Positions 1 through 9,211 of a stretch of DNA of 64,000 nucleotides are shown here, in pieces. Under the pieces are notes generated by a model. It was given only the letters and a program-made list of their open reading frames with translations, ran no database searches and had not been told where the DNA came from. The DNA is from Rapidithrix thailandica (lineage in GTDB: Bacteria > Bacteroidota > Bacteroidia > Cytophagales > Flammeovirgaceae). The stretch is taken from positions 1-64,000 of the forward strand of contig NZ_JBDKWZ010000009.1 of the NCBI RefSeq assembly GCF_039710355.1, written 5' to 3'. The number at the start of each line of letters is the position of its first letter. Within the stretch, counting starts at the first letter, position 1. Position numbers and translations under genes: made by a program.

Positions 1-1488
1 CTCATTGATGAGTTGATGCATCTTCAATACATTATTGTTGATGATACTGATAACCCGCTTTCCCTCTTCATCCAGTAGTTCAAAATAATCTTCTTTTAAA
101 ATATCGCTGTAACCGGAAATGGCGCTCAATGGGGCCCTTAAGTCATGTGACACGGAGTAATTGAATGCTTCAAGTTCTTGATTGCGCAATTCGATTTCCT
201 GCGTTCGCTTTTTGATTTCTTCTTCCAGGTGGTTGCGTATTTTCTCCAGTTCAGTAGTGCGTTCTTTTACCTTTTGTTCCAGGTTTTCATTCAATACATG
301 AATTTGATTTTCATTTTTTTTCTTTTCGGTAATATCGCGGATGGCTGCCGAGATGAGCTGACCTCCCTCCACATCGATAGGGCTTAAGGCAATTTCAACG
401 GGGAAAAGCGTGCCGTCTTGCCGCTGCCCTTGCAGTTCCAGCCCTTCGCCCATCATCCTGACTTTAGGACTTTGGTTGTATTTCTCTCTGTAAGTTTCAT
501 GCCCTTTTCGAAGAACTTCGGGCATGAGCATTTCTACTTGTTGGCCTATCAAAGCTGCTTGGGAGTAGCCGAAAAGTTTTTCGGTTTGGGTATTGGTCAA
601 TTGAATGTTACCTTCTTGGTTTACAATGACCATGGCATCGGGAGCGGCCTCCAATAGCTTGCGAAACTTCTTTTCCGAATCAACTAAGGCCTTTTCATTT
701 TTTTTCTTTTCGGTAATATCGCGGATGGCTGCCGAGATGAGTTGATCTCCCTCCACATCGATAGGGCTTAAGGCAATTTCAACGGGGAAAAGCGTGCCGT
801 CTTTCCGCTGCCCTTGCAGTTCCAGCCCTTCGCCCATCATCCTGACTTTAGGATTTCGGTTATAGTTACTTCTAAATGCTTTATGCCCTTTCCTGAGCAT
901 TTCGGGCATGAGCACCTCCACTGGCTGGCCTATCAAGGCGGCTTCAGAATAGCCAAAAAGTCTTTCGGTTTGTGTATTGGTCAATTGAATATTCCCTTCC
1001 CGGTCTACAATGACCATGGCATCGGGAGCGGCTTCCAATAGTTTGCGAAACTTCTTCTCAGATTTGCTTAAAGCTTCTTCCTTCTTTTTTTGCTTTGTGA
1101 TATCTCGAAGGATCTTCGTAAACCCAATGACTTCCTGTTGCTCATTATGCAAGGCTGTGATGACTGCATTTCCCCAAAATAATGATCCGTCTTTCCGCAG
1201 CCGCCAACCGGAGTGTTCGGCTTTGCCCAGTTTTTTGGCCTGGTCTAAAACCAGTTCCGGAATTTGTTGTTGCCGGGCATCCTCCGGGTAGAATACGCTG
1301 AAGTTTTTCCCAATAATTTCCTCGGAAGTATAGCCCTTGATTTTTTCAGCTCCTCGGTTCCAAGTCATCACATTGCCCTGAATGTCCAACATGAAAATGG
1401 CATACTCCTCTATCTCGGAAATCATGTTCCAGACAAAGTCTTCCTTCTTTTGTGTGAAGCTTAAGTTTGACGTTTTATTTATATCCAT
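1..1488 (-). CDS. Multi-PAS sensor histidine kinase, 3' end off window
   Basis: Open frame on the minus strand from an ATG at 1488 that runs off the left edge, so the C-terminal ATPase domain is not visible. About 496 residues are seen: three consecutive PAS domains (roughly residues 10-135, 138-265 and 266-393), a coiled coil, then the start of a HisKA domain with the H-box SVSHDLRAPL. There is no signal peptide or membrane segment, so it is probably a cytoplasmic sensor kinase that autophosphorylates on the H-box histidine. PAS2 and PAS3 are near-identical tandem copies (see the repeat entries). No response regulator is visible in the window, so the partner is unknown. The family call is firm; the signal is not known. 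Confidence 0.9.
   Translation of the reverse strand, partial: MDINKTSNLSFTQKKEDFVWNMISEIEEYAIFMLDIQGNVMTWNRGAEKIKGYTSEEIIGKNFSVFYPEDARQQQIPELVLDQAKKLGKAEHSGWRLRKDGSLFWGNAVITALHNEQQEVIGFTKILRDITKQKKKEEALSKSEKKFRKLLEAAPDAMVIVDREGNIQLTNTQTERLFGYSEAALIGQPVEVLMPEMLRKGHKAFRSNYNRNPKVRMMGEGLELQGQRKDGTLFPVEIALSPIDVEGDQLISAAIRDITEKKKNEKALVDSEKKFRKLLEAAPDAMVIVNQEGNIQLTNTQTEKLFGYSQAALIGQQVEMLMPEVLRKGHETYREKYNQSPKVRMMGEGLELQGQRQDGTLFPVEIALSPIDVEGGQLISAAIRDITEKKKNENQIHVLNENLEQKVKERTTELEKIRNHLEEEIKKRTQEIELRNQELEAFNYSVSHDLRAPLSAISGYSDILKEDYFELLDEEGKRVISIINNNVLKMHQLINE
309..692 (-). repeat. Tandem PAS repeat, copy B (384 bp)
   Basis: Encodes the third PAS domain of the kinase. It is a direct tandem copy of 693-1076 with a period of exactly 384 bp (128 codons). 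The stretch around 331-430 matches 715-814 almost base for base, and both copies encode EKKFRKLLEAAPDAMVIV and MMGEGLELQGQR. Divergence is concentrated in the middle of the domain. Confidence 0.85.
693..1076 (-). repeat. Tandem PAS repeat, copy A (384 bp)
   Basis: Encodes the second PAS domain of the kinase, in frame with copy B (309-692). The protein copies differ mostly at surface-type positions, for example FRSNYNRNPK against YREKYNQSPK. This points to an in-frame segmental duplication inside one gene. Confidence 0.85.
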
Positions 1489-2206
1489 AATTCAAGTATC
1501 AGGTGAAGCTGAAAAAAATATAGATTCTATAAAACCGCTAAGTTGTGAATGAAAACTATTGCCAGCTCATTTAAAGGGATTGCATTGGCAGAGCTGATAG
1601 AATGATTTCTTGCGAGGTAGGACTTGGTTTTTTTACTCTATGAATGTTAGTAAACAGGTGTAATTGTTTTGTCAACAAAGGGTTCTTCTTTATAGAATTT
1701 CTTCTCTTTCTTTTGAAAAATCACCCGGTAGAATTGACCAAATTTTTTGGCAACGCAAAGAATAATAGCATTTAATAAAAAATTGAAAATGATTAACCAG
1801 CTTTCCCGATTACCTCACAACTGTTAATTATGGTGATTGCTCAGCTTTAATAGCTTTCTGCTTCAGCCTATAGATTTAACCGGCAATGTTAGTTTCTTCT
1901 GATTTATATTTTTTTATGTAATTTCTAGTATACAAAGTTTATGGTTTGTTTTCCTGATCTATAAGGTAGATTATGCACAATATACTTCATTAATATAAAA
2001 TTTACTAGTGTTTTGGATTAATTTGTATGTAATACAAGGTATTTGCCAGTTCGGGTAAATGGCCGGGTTTAACAAGTTAAAAATACTATTTCTTCCCCTG
2101 TTTTTCAAGGTTGTACAATATTTTTAAGCGAGTATTTTTCTATAAAAATGGGTATTTTGGATAGAGGGGATCAGGGATGGACTCCGGGGGAAGGTTACAT
2201 TTCTCT
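1489..2206. other. 718-bp AT-rich intergenic gap, no gene seen
   Basis: This gap lies between two minus-strand kinase genes, upstream of the multi-PAS kinase. It is AT-rich with many T-runs and stop codons in all frames. I see no convincing RNA gene, repeat or exact TAnnTTTG promoter box on the minus strand. It should hold the promoter of the PAS kinase, but I cannot place it. Confidence 0.5.
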
Positions 2207-3955
2207 TTATTTATCACTCAAGGGCTCAGAGAGTTCCTGTAAAGGCTTTTGGGTAGCCGCTTGTGGGTAGTTGTCAAGTGAAAAATAAAATACGGCTCCT
2301 TCTCCTTTGGTCGCTTCCGCCCATATTTCTCCATTATGTATTTTAATGATTTTTTGGGCTATAGCCAATCCAATACCCACGCCATCAAACTCATCTTGGT
2401 GGTGTAAACGGTGGAAGACCATAAAAAGCTTGTCGTAATGTCGCATATCAAACCCGTCTCCATTATCTTTTATGTAGTAAACCGTCTTATTTGCTTGAGT
2501 GAATGCGCCGATCCGGATTTGGGGGGTGGTTTTTTTGGAAGAGTATTTAATAGCATTGGAAATAAGCTTTTCAAGTAGTTGTAAGATTAAGTTTTGGTCT
2601 CCATAGGCCGGGGGCAATGATTCAATGGTTACTAGAGGGGTATTTTCCATGGAATCGATGGTTCTTTCCACCACCCTGGTGACTAATTGCTGCATATGGA
2701 TGCACTTTTTGTCGATACCTTTTTTGGCAATTTCCACAAAGCTCAAGAGAGAATCGATGAGTATTCCCATTTTTTTGCCATTGTGAGAAATGATATATAG
2801 AAGCTTTTGTGCTTCCTCATCCAAGGGGTAATCATGCAATAAGATCTGGGCATAACCATCTACAGCCCGGAGAGGGGCTCGCAAATCATGACTGATAGAA
2901 TAAGAAAAGGATTCTAACTCTTTATTGGAAGTTTCCAATTGTGTGGTCCGGGTTTTCAGGTCTTCGATGGTTTGTAAAAGTTTGGCCTCCGCTTTTTCCC
3001 TGGCGGCATCGGCTTCGTTTAAGGAGCGGATAATGGGCATGCAAATGACAAAGAAAAGGACGATGATGCCCAAAGTATAAATGGCCGCACTAAAATCGGA
3101 GCCGAATAGCTTCCGCCACTCTAACAACAACAAACTTCCTCCTAGCATTATAGGAATTAAAATGACTGCTACCAGGATTTTCCGGGCGACAACTCCTCCT
3201 GCCCGGTGGCTGGTTATATGCCTCATGATGCCTTGGTTAGGATAGCGATAAATAATGGCTTGTCCTATGAGAAAAAAGCTTAAGGAAGTATGAAAGGCCA
3301 TGGGGATTTTTTTCAAAAAAGCATAGAACACATCTACTACATAAAGATAACCTATGATCGAAAGCAGTGAAATCAATAAAATGGTAGTTGCCAGATAATC
3401 AGCAATCCTTTTGCCCGAAACAGTATGTTTATCCATTAAATAAAGCGAAGTCCCTAACAGTACGAAACATGCGGCAGTATTGATGGCTAAACTATTGGAC
3501 AAATTCTTTTTTTGATCGATAATCAATTCGCTTTTAAATAGAATTGTATCAATGCCATTTTGTACCTCTAATCCGTATTCAAGTAATTTAACCCCCCCAA
3601 GTAAGGCTGTGAGAATAGCTAAGAATTTTCCCAGTTGTTTGTACGGCTTTTTTGGAGTGGCTATGAACAGAAAGGCCATGCCTGAAAAGACAAATAACAG
3701 GGCCGTCAAAGGGTTCATGGCGACAACCCCAGGAATGATTCTTTTTAAAAAATCAATCGAAAAAAACCAACCTCCTAAAACGGCAATCGCAATTGTAATG
3801 ACGATGTAAACAAAGATGTATGCACTGATGAAAAATTGTTTTTGGGCTTTACTTGCTAAAGGTTTCATGCGGTTTTGAAGGGGGCACTTAAAGTTAAAAA
3901 TCTCCCGGGCTTTAATTTTGAGAGGGAATAAGCAAAAGAAACGTATCCTTTTCAT
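2207..3955 (-). CDS. Membrane sensor histidine kinase
   Basis: The N-terminal half (about residues 30-300) has roughly seven to eight hydrophobic segments, resembling an integral-membrane sensor region. A short coiled coil follows, then HisKA with H-box SYSISHDLRAPL, and HATPase_c with the N-box (LISNAIKYS), G1 box (DNGDGFD) and G2 box (GVGIGLAIAQ). It is therefore a catalytically complete kinase; the C-terminal half resembles phytochrome-type kinases. There is no receiver domain, and no response regulator gene adjoins it. An alternative ATG at 3868 (MKPLASKAQ) removes a basic 29-residue leader that does not look domain-like and may be the true start. Ligand unknown. Confidence 0.88.
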   Translation of the reverse strand: MKRIRFFCLFPLKIKAREIFNFKCPLQNRMKPLASKAQKQFFISAYIFVYIVITIAIAVLGGWFFSIDFLKRIIPGVVAMNPLTALLFVFSGMAFLFIATPKKPYKQLGKFLAILTALLGGVKLLEYGLEVQNGIDTILFKSELIIDQKKNLSNSLAINTAACFVLLGTSLYLMDKHTVSGKRIADYLATTILLISLLSIIGYLYVVDVFYAFLKKIPMAFHTSLSFFLIGQAIIYRYPNQGIMRHITSHRAGGVVARKILVAVILIPIMLGGSLLLLEWRKLFGSDFSAAIYTLGIIVLFFVICMPIIRSLNEADAAREKAEAKLLQTIEDLKTRTTQLETSNKELESFSYSISHDLRAPLRAVDGYAQILLHDYPLDEEAQKLLYIISHNGKKMGILIDSLLSFVEIAKKGIDKKCIHMQQLVTRVVERTIDSMENTPLVTIESLPPAYGDQNLILQLLEKLISNAIKYSSKKTTPQIRIGAFTQANKTVYYIKDNGDGFDMRHYDKLFMVFHRLHHQDEFDGVGIGLAIAQKIIKIHNGEIWAEATKGEGAVFYFSLDNYPQAATQKPLQELSEPLSDK

Positions 3956-4101
3956 CTAAGCCTGGTTAAACGTAAAAGAACAAAAAATACTTAATTATTA
4001 GTACTTTTTAATGAATTATCTTTTGTTAATCTTACTCCTTGGCAGGGGGATTTTTTAAGTGAACTCTGTAATTTAGATGGAAATAAAGGAGATGAAAAGG
4101 C

Positions 4102-5442
4102 TCAATCCTTAAATGCTTTCAATACCTTGTTGATAACTCCTTCCATATCATAGTCCTCTTTTCTGAGGGTTTGTCCCAAGCGGACAATGAGCAAACTATG
4201 AGAAGGAATTACCATTACAAACTGACCTTCAAACCCGGAGGCGTAGTAAAGGTCATTGGGTAATGAGGGCCAAAAGCGCTTTTCCGGATGGTCTTTTTCC
4301 CCGGCATTCAGCCAGAAGTGCGCTCCGTATCGCCCCATTTCAGCGGCAGGGTTTGGCTGTCGGCTGTAGTCTACCCAGCCTTCCGGCAAAATGCGTTCTC
4401 CTTCCCACACACCGTCATTTGCATAAAGCAGTCCGAAGCGGGCCCAATCGTGGGCGGAAGCAAACATAAAGGAAGAACCTACATACAATCCGTTCGCATC
4501 GCATTCCATTTCGGCACTGTGCATGCCGGTTTTGGCAAAAAGCTCTTGGTAGGGAAAGTTGTGATAGCTGGCTCCAAGAATTTCACGAAGTTTGAAAGAA
4601 ATGATATTGGTGGTACCGCTGGTATAATCCCAAAAGGTGCCGGGAGGATATTTTAATGGCTTTTTCAATACAAAGTCAGCTACTGAGGGAGAGTCAAATA
4701 ACATTTGGGTGACATCCGTACGTCCCAGGTATTTTTCTTTGAATCCCAAGCCGCTACTCATTTGCAAAAGTTGATGAATGGTGAGTTGGTTGCGCAGATC
4801 ACCGGAGGGCCAAAGATTTACCGGTGCATGAATGTCCAGGCGTCCTTGTTTGACCAGGATTCCTACTAAGGCATTGATCACACTTTTGCACATCGACCAA
4901 CCCGCTTGTGGTAGTTGGGCATCAAACCCTTCGGCATACTTCTCCATCACCAATGTAGAGTGATGAAATACCAGAAATGCCCGGGTGTTGACTTTCTTAG
5001 GTTGGTGAAAGGCATAGTCGAAAGCCTGTTCTAATTGCCGGAGGTTTACCACATGGTCTTGCTCCTTTGCATGAAGACGTAATTGTTGAGGAGGGGTGGT
5101 AAAGAACTGATCCTTGTCCAAGCAGTTTTTGGTAACGTCTTCCTCTTTGCTGCCCAGCAATAAAGAACAGCCTGTGCCAGGTTTGTATACAGCGGTTTTA
5201 GAAAAAAAACCTCCAAGCGATGCCGTTACTTTTCGAGCTTCCTTGTCAATATTTACATTGACGAAGGGTACCAAAGCCAATTCCCCCTGACTCACAGAAG
5301 CAGGGTTCCGGCGGGAGGTAAATACACAGGAAGCATATACTTTGGCAACAAAGGCTGTGAGGATCGGACCCAGCCGAAAAAAGATGTATAGAAAAACCAG
5401 GCAGAGGGCAAGCAGCAAGGAAAGGGCAATGAAAAGGATCAT
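4102..5442 (-). CDS. Serine hydrolase, beta-lactamase (class C-like) family
   Basis: 446 residues with an N-terminal membrane anchor (about 1-30), so the catalytic domain probably lies in the periplasm. The penicillin-binding fold signature is present: S-x-x-K at Ser183/Lys186 (SMCK) and the second-motif tyrosine in WDYTSG (Tyr273). The third motif region reads ASGFEGQF. This arrangement is typical of the EstB/6-aminohexanoate-hydrolase-like branch rather than true antibiotic-resistance beta-lactamases. Members act on esters, amides or D-amino-acid peptides; the substrate here cannot be read. Single-gene unit: the palindrome at 5482-5515 separates it from the upstream SCO operon. Confidence 0.85.
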   Translation of the reverse strand: MILFIALSLLLALCLVFLYIFFRLGPILTAFVAKVYASCVFTSRRNPASVSQGELALVPFVNVNIDKEARKVTASLGGFFSKTAVYKPGTGCSLLLGSKEEDVTKNCLDKDQFFTTPPQQLRLHAKEQDHVVNLRQLEQAFDYAFHQPKKVNTRAFLVFHHSTLVMEKYAEGFDAQLPQAGWSMCKSVINALVGILVKQGRLDIHAPVNLWPSGDLRNQLTIHQLLQMSSGLGFKEKYLGRTDVTQMLFDSPSVADFVLKKPLKYPPGTFWDYTSGTTNIISFKLREILGASYHNFPYQELFAKTGMHSAEMECDANGLYVGSSFMFASAHDWARFGLLYANDGVWEGERILPEGWVDYSRQPNPAAEMGRYGAHFWLNAGEKDHPEKRFWPSLPNDLYYASGFEGQFVMVIPSHSLLIVRLGQTLRKEDYDMEGVINKVLKAFKD

Positions 5443-5481
5443 GAAAGCATCAACTTAGTATGTAGTATGGGAGGGAAACGG

Positions 5482-5515
5482 AAACCTTCCGGGTTGTCGA
5501 CAACCCGGAAGGTTT
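5482..5515 (-). terminator. Perfect 34-bp palindrome, terminator-like
   Basis: Arms AAACCTTCCGGGTTGTC and its exact complement with no unpaired loop bases beyond the hairpin turn. It lies just after the stop of the minus-strand lipoprotein gene at 5522, so it probably ends the SCO operon. It belongs to the CCTTCCRGG hairpin family seen at four other gene ends in this window. Confidence 0.7.
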
Positions 5516-5521
5516 AGAGGG

Positions 5522-5944
5522 TTATGGGTATTGACTGATAAATTCTTCAGCTGCCTGAATACTGTTGTTCGTAAGCGTTTGCACTTCAGTAATTTTCTCC
5601 TTTTCGCTAAGTAAGTACGTTTTTACTTCTTCCGCTGGAGTTTCTTTCGCAGGTTCTTTGTATGCTTTCATCCAGTCCATCATTTCCGCATCGGCTTTTT
5701 GTAAGGAAAGGATTAAGTTACGGGCTTTTTCAACCGAAGGAGTATCCGTAGAATCAATTTTTTCGGTGATAATGTTTTCAAGTTGAGTGGAGAGCTCTTG
5801 CAAAGTGCCCATTTTGGCCATGGCATCATCGTGAATTTCCATCACTTCTTTGTGCAATGTTTCATTCTCATTTTGTTTTTCACAGCTTGTGAAAACAGCG
5901 AACAAACATAGCAGTAGTACATGGGTCAATTGTAGATGTTTCAT
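5522..5944 (-). CDS. Small helical lipoprotein of unknown function
   Basis: 140 residues. An SPII signal peptide ends in FAVFTSC (Cys21), so a lipoprotein is expected. The mature part is almost entirely helical with heptad-like patterns (EVMEIHDDAMAKMGTL, LSTQLENII) and lacks recognisable catalytic residues. Short lipoproteins of this look are sometimes annotated as viral A-type inclusion proteins in Bacteroidota, a name with no functional meaning. It is the last gene of a three-gene unit after the SCO1-like protein and cytochrome c, 36 bp beyond the cytochrome stop, which suggests a role near copper or respiratory chemistry. That role is inference from position only. Confidence 0.7.
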   Translation of the reverse strand: MKHLQLTHVLLLCLFAVFTSCEKQNENETLHKEVMEIHDDAMAKMGTLQELSTQLENIITEKIDSTDTPSVEKARNLILSLQKADAEMMDWMKAYKEPAKETPAEEVKTYLLSEKEKITEVQTLTNNSIQAAEEFISQYP

Positions 5945-5980
5945 AAGAAATTAAGTGTTGTTTTTAAATAATTTGCCTTT

Positions 5981-6418
5981 TTATGGTTGTGAGTTTTTAC
6001 AATTTTTCAAATGTTTTTTTACCGTGGCAGCACTTACGGGCTTTGCATCATTGCCCCATTGTTGGTTGATATAATTGATAATATTGGCAATTTCCACTTC
6101 GGTAAGTTGGGGAATCCCGGGCATGCTCTGATTGTAAGTGGTTCCGTTTACCGTAATTTCACCACTTTGGCCATACCGAATGATACAGGCAATTTTTTCA
6201 GGGTGATTGGTCAAATAATCCGAGCCGGCCAAAGGCGGAATTAAACTTTTTAAACCTTCCCCGTTTTCCATATGACAATTGCCGCAATGGGTTTCATAAA
6301 GTGCCTGACTGCGGTTGTCCCCTTTGGAGCTAAATAAGAGTGCCATCGGAATGCCTGCCAACAGTGCTACCGGAAGAATGATTTTTAATAATTTGGAACT
6401 ACTGGGCTTCTTGTCCAT
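5981..6418 (-). CDS. Membrane-anchored mono-haem cytochrome c
   Basis: 145 residues. A single N-terminal hydrophobic helix (about 10-30) serves as uncleaved anchor or signal. The haem c motif CGNCH is at Cys45-His49 and a likely axial methionine lies in QSMPGIP (Met99), as in class I cytochromes. It should sit on the periplasmic face and carry electrons. Its ATG lies inside the end of the upstream SCO1-like gene (20-bp overlap, 6399-6418), which indicates translational coupling and one operon. The electron donor and acceptor are not visible in the window. Confidence 0.88.
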   Translation of the reverse strand: MDKKPSSSKLLKIILPVALLAGIPMALLFSSKGDNRSQALYETHCGNCHMENGEGLKSLIPPLAGSDYLTNHPEKIACIIRYGQSGEITVNGTTYNQSMPGIPQLTEVEIANIINYINQQWGNDAKPVSAATVKKHLKNCKNSQP

Positions 6419-7004
6419 GGAGTAATTGCTTGATATCTTGAATCAAATCTTGGGTTTCGATTTCCTGAGTGCCATCGTATACACCCCGTACTTGTCCTTC
6501 GGGGTCTACCAGTATAAAGGCTCCACTATGTGCGTAACCTCCGGGAGAATTGGCATCTTCCATGGCGGTAACCATATAGTGTTTGGCCATTTCAAATATT
6601 TCTTTTTTGTCGCCGGTCACAAAGCGCCACCGTTGCCGGTCTACCCCCAGTCTTTCGGAGTATTCTTTTAAAACCGGTACGCTGTCGTTGCGGGTATCAA
6701 TGGAATGAGAAAGCAATAAGAGTTGATCTTGGTCTTTGAACTCCTCATAGACCGTTAGCATTTGCGCTTTCATTTTGGGACAAATGGTAGGGCAAGAAGT
6801 AAAGAAAAAGTCTGTAACATAGTATTTCCCTTTGACCGTTTCATTGTTCACTACCTGGCTGTCTTGGTCTACAAATTGAAATGAACGGGTAACCTTTCCA
6901 ATTACTGGCAAAGTTTGCTTTTCTTTTGCTGTCTGACAAGAAGCGCTTAACCCTAATAGGATCAACAGACCGAAACCGATATACTGACTAATAAGCTTGT
7001 TCAT
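6399..7004 (-). CDS. SCO1/SenC-type copper chaperone lipoprotein
   Basis: 201 residues. The lipobox ends at Cys23 (GLSASC). A thioredoxin-like domain follows with the SCO copper-binding pair in TSCPTICPKMK (Cys71 and Cys75) and the conserved downstream histidine in GGYAHSGAF (His159). All three copper ligands of the family are present. SCO1/SenC proteins deliver copper to the CuA site of cytochrome oxidase or act as periplasmic thiol reductants. First gene of the operon with cytochrome c and the small lipoprotein. No oxidase subunit is present here, so the target is unknown. Function by family is confident. Confidence 0.92.
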   Translation of the reverse strand: MNKLISQYIGFGLLILLGLSASCQTAKEKQTLPVIGKVTRSFQFVDQDSQVVNNETVKGKYYVTDFFFTSCPTICPKMKAQMLTVYEEFKDQDQLLLLSHSIDTRNDSVPVLKEYSERLGVDRQRWRFVTGDKKEIFEMAKHYMVTAMEDANSPGGYAHSGAFILVDPEGQVRGVYDGTQEIETQDLIQDIKQLLHGQEAQ

Positions 7005-7302
7005 GTTATGTGCTTGTTAATTTTTAGTACTATTTGAATTAGTTATATATAAATTCAGTTTAAGGGTAAAATTTCAAGATAACGAGAGTATCTTTGACGT
7101 GATACATGAGTGAGGAGTTGAAACTGTTTTTCACTCTGAAACTTAACGACTTTCCATAACACCAATAATTGTCTGCAAAGGGAGTATTTTATAGTGAAAT
7201 CCTTTCAGATACAAACCTACTATCCAATTGGGGAAAACCATATGTTTTCCTGCTCCTTTCTCATCACATAAACTATTGGTGAATCCTAATTCAAATGTAA
7301 AC

Positions 7303-8130
7303 ATGAAAGCCGACTTTATTAAGGAATTGCAAAAAAGGCATGAGAACACAACGATTTTTCCCCCAACGTCTACCATTTGTAAATTAATTACCCGGATTCT
7401 GTTGATCATGTTTCCGGAGCAAACGAAACGGAGGCTGCGTTCGGTGAAGGATCTTGAACGGGCTTTTCGAAATATAGAAAATCAGTTGACGGAAATTTTA
7501 AAACCCATCTCCGAACAATTGGACGATACTCCCGAGCGGGTTACCAGAGCTTTCATGGAGAAGCTGCCGGAAATTTATCAGCTCTTACAAACGGACATCG
7601 TAGCAATTGAACGGGGCGATCCTGCAGCAAAAAGTACCTATGAAGTGATCCGGGCTTACCCGGGGTTTTATGCCATCGCCTTTTTTCGCTTAGCGCATGG
7701 GTTGTTTGAATTGAATGTGCCTTTGCTACCCCGCACCATTACCGAATATGCCCATTCAAAAACCGGAATCGATATCCATCCCGGAGCGACTATCGGATCC
7801 CCTTTCTGCATAGATCATGGCACCGGAATCGTCATCGGAGAAACTTCCGTCATCGGGAAACACGTGAAGGTGTACCAAGGGGTGACGATCGGGGCCTTGA
7901 GTGTTTCTAAAGAATTGGCACTGACCAAACGGCATCCCACCATTCAAGACAATGTGGTGATCTACTCCGGAGCAACCATCTTAGGAGGGGAAACTGTGAT
8001 TGGGCATGATAGCATCATCGGGGGAAATGTATTTTTAACCAAAAGTGTGCCTCCGCTGTCCACAGTGTATCACCAACCGCAAACCAAAGTAAGGCCTTCT
8101 GAAAAGGTGCCGCTCACGGCAAATAATTAA
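7303..8130 (+). CDS. cysE: Serine O-acetyltransferase
   Basis: About 275 residues from the ATG at 7303 (MKADFIKEL); an upstream TTG at 7228 would add a leader with no family likeness, so the ATG is preferred. The N-terminal helical part is followed by left-handed beta-helix hexapeptide repeats with the family signatures GIDIHPGATIG, CIDHGTGIVIGET and YQGVTIGALS. It transfers acetyl from acetyl-CoA to L-serine, making O-acetylserine for cysteine synthesis in the cytoplasm. The N-terminal layout is closer to the SrpH/long CysE forms of Bacteroidota than to E. coli CysE. It sits 110 bp upstream of cysM, the next enzyme, and is probably co-transcribed. Confidence 0.92.
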   Translation: MKADFIKELQKRHENTTIFPPTSTICKLITRILLIMFPEQTKRRLRSVKDLERAFRNIENQLTEILKPISEQLDDTPERVTRAFMEKLPEIYQLLQTDIVAIERGDPAAKSTYEVIRAYPGFYAIAFFRLAHGLFELNVPLLPRTITEYAHSKTGIDIHPGATIGSPFCIDHGTGIVIGETSVIGKHVKVYQGVTIGALSVSKELALTKRHPTIQDNVVIYSGATILGGETVIGHDSIIGGNVFLTKSVPPLSTVYHQPQTKVRPSEKVPLTANN

Positions 8131-8240
8131 CAGGAACACAGCAGCATCCGTATAAGCCGTAGGGGTAGTAATAGCTTCATGCTATAGATCCTGCTATTCT
8201 TTACCTTTATAAAACACTAACCAGCAATCATTTTTCAATT

Positions 8241-9137
8241 ATGTCATCATTATTAGATTTTGTAGGAAATACACCTTTGGTGCAGGTGCGTCATATCGTA
8301 CAAAAACCAAAGGTGAAATTATACGCCAAGTTAGAAGGTCATAACCCTGGTGGGAGTGTGAAAGATCGGGCTGCGTATGGTATGATTAAAGGAGCCTTGG
8401 ACAGAGGGGAATTAAAACCGGGAATGAAACTGATTGAAGCTACCAGCGGAAATACGGGAATCGCCTTGGCAATGATTGCCCGTTTGTTTGACTTGGATAT
8501 CGAACTGGTGATGCCGGAGAATGCCACCCGGGAACGCGTCATGACCATGAAGGCATTTGGGGCCAAAGTGACATTGACTCCTCAGAAGGAATCAATGGAA
8601 GGGGCGATTGATTACGCTCATGCGAAAGTGGCTGAAGGTGGGTATTTGATGTTGAATCAATTTGCCAATCCGGATAATTACGGAGCACACTACCGGACTA
8701 CCGGCCCGGAGATCTGGAAAGATACCCAAGGGAAAATTACCCACTTTGTGTCAGCGATGGGGACTACCGGGACGATCATGGGAGTGTCCCGCTTTATGAA
8801 AGAGCAAAACCCCAATGTCCAAATTATCGGTGCACAACCGGCTGACGGTTCGCAGATACCAGGCATTCGCAAATGGCAGGAGGCTTATTTACCTAAAATA
8901 TTTGAACGGGACCGTGTGGACCGTGTCATCGAAGTCTCTCAGGCAGAAGCCACTCAAATGACCCGTAGACTAGCCCAAGAAGAGGGCATTTTTGCCGGGA
9001 TGAGTAGTGGAGGGGCAGTAGCTGTCGCCACCAAGTTGATCGAAGAACTGGAGGAAGGGATAGTGGTTTGTATCATTTGTGATAAAGGAGACCGTTACTT
9101 ATCCTCCGATTTGTTTTCCTCCGGAGAGAAGGGTTGA
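8241..9137 (+). CDS. cysM: Cysteine synthase B (PLP enzyme)
   Basis: 298 residues. The PLP lysine is Lys41 in GGSVKDR, the substrate loop is EATSGNTG (about 67-73), and the phosphate-binding loop is AMGTTGTIMG. The stretch PGIRKWQEAYLP is characteristic of CysM rather than CysK. It makes cysteine from O-acetylserine and sulfide, or thiosulfate in CysM enzymes. Directly follows cysE, so the pair completes the last two steps. A sulfur-assimilation pair next to a sulfatase-rich region is suggestive, since desulfation releases sulfate, but no sulfate reduction genes are present here. Confidence 0.93.
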   Translation: MSSLLDFVGNTPLVQVRHIVQKPKVKLYAKLEGHNPGGSVKDRAAYGMIKGALDRGELKPGMKLIEATSGNTGIALAMIARLFDLDIELVMPENATRERVMTMKAFGAKVTLTPQKESMEGAIDYAHAKVAEGGYLMLNQFANPDNYGAHYRTTGPEIWKDTQGKITHFVSAMGTTGTIMGVSRFMKEQNPNVQIIGAQPADGSQIPGIRKWQEAYLPKIFERDRVDRVIEVSQAEATQMTRRLAQEEGIFAGMSSGGAVAVATKLIEELEEGIVVCIICDKGDRYLSSDLFSSGEKG

Positions 9138-9177
9138 TTTGTCGGTTTTTTCAAGAATCTATCTCAACCATCAAATT

Positions 9178-9211
9178 GACACCTCCTTCTATATGTAAAG
9201 GAGGAGGTGTC
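9178..9211 (+). terminator. Hairpin after cysM
   Basis: Arms GACACCTCCT and AGGAGGTGTC with a 13-pair stem including one wobble. It lies about 40 bp past the cysM stop. There is no strong T-run after it, so it may be a transcript-stabilising hairpin rather than a strict intrinsic terminator. Confidence 0.5.

Noticed and set aside
4102..5442. Antibiotic-resistance class C beta-lactamase
   Set aside because: SxxK is present but the third motif is not the K-T-G type, and a membrane anchor replaces the secreted form; better placed with esterase-like relatives.
7143..7409. 88-codon minus-strand open frame over the cysE start
   Set aside because: Overlaps the N-terminus of a clear gene and has no family-like sequence.
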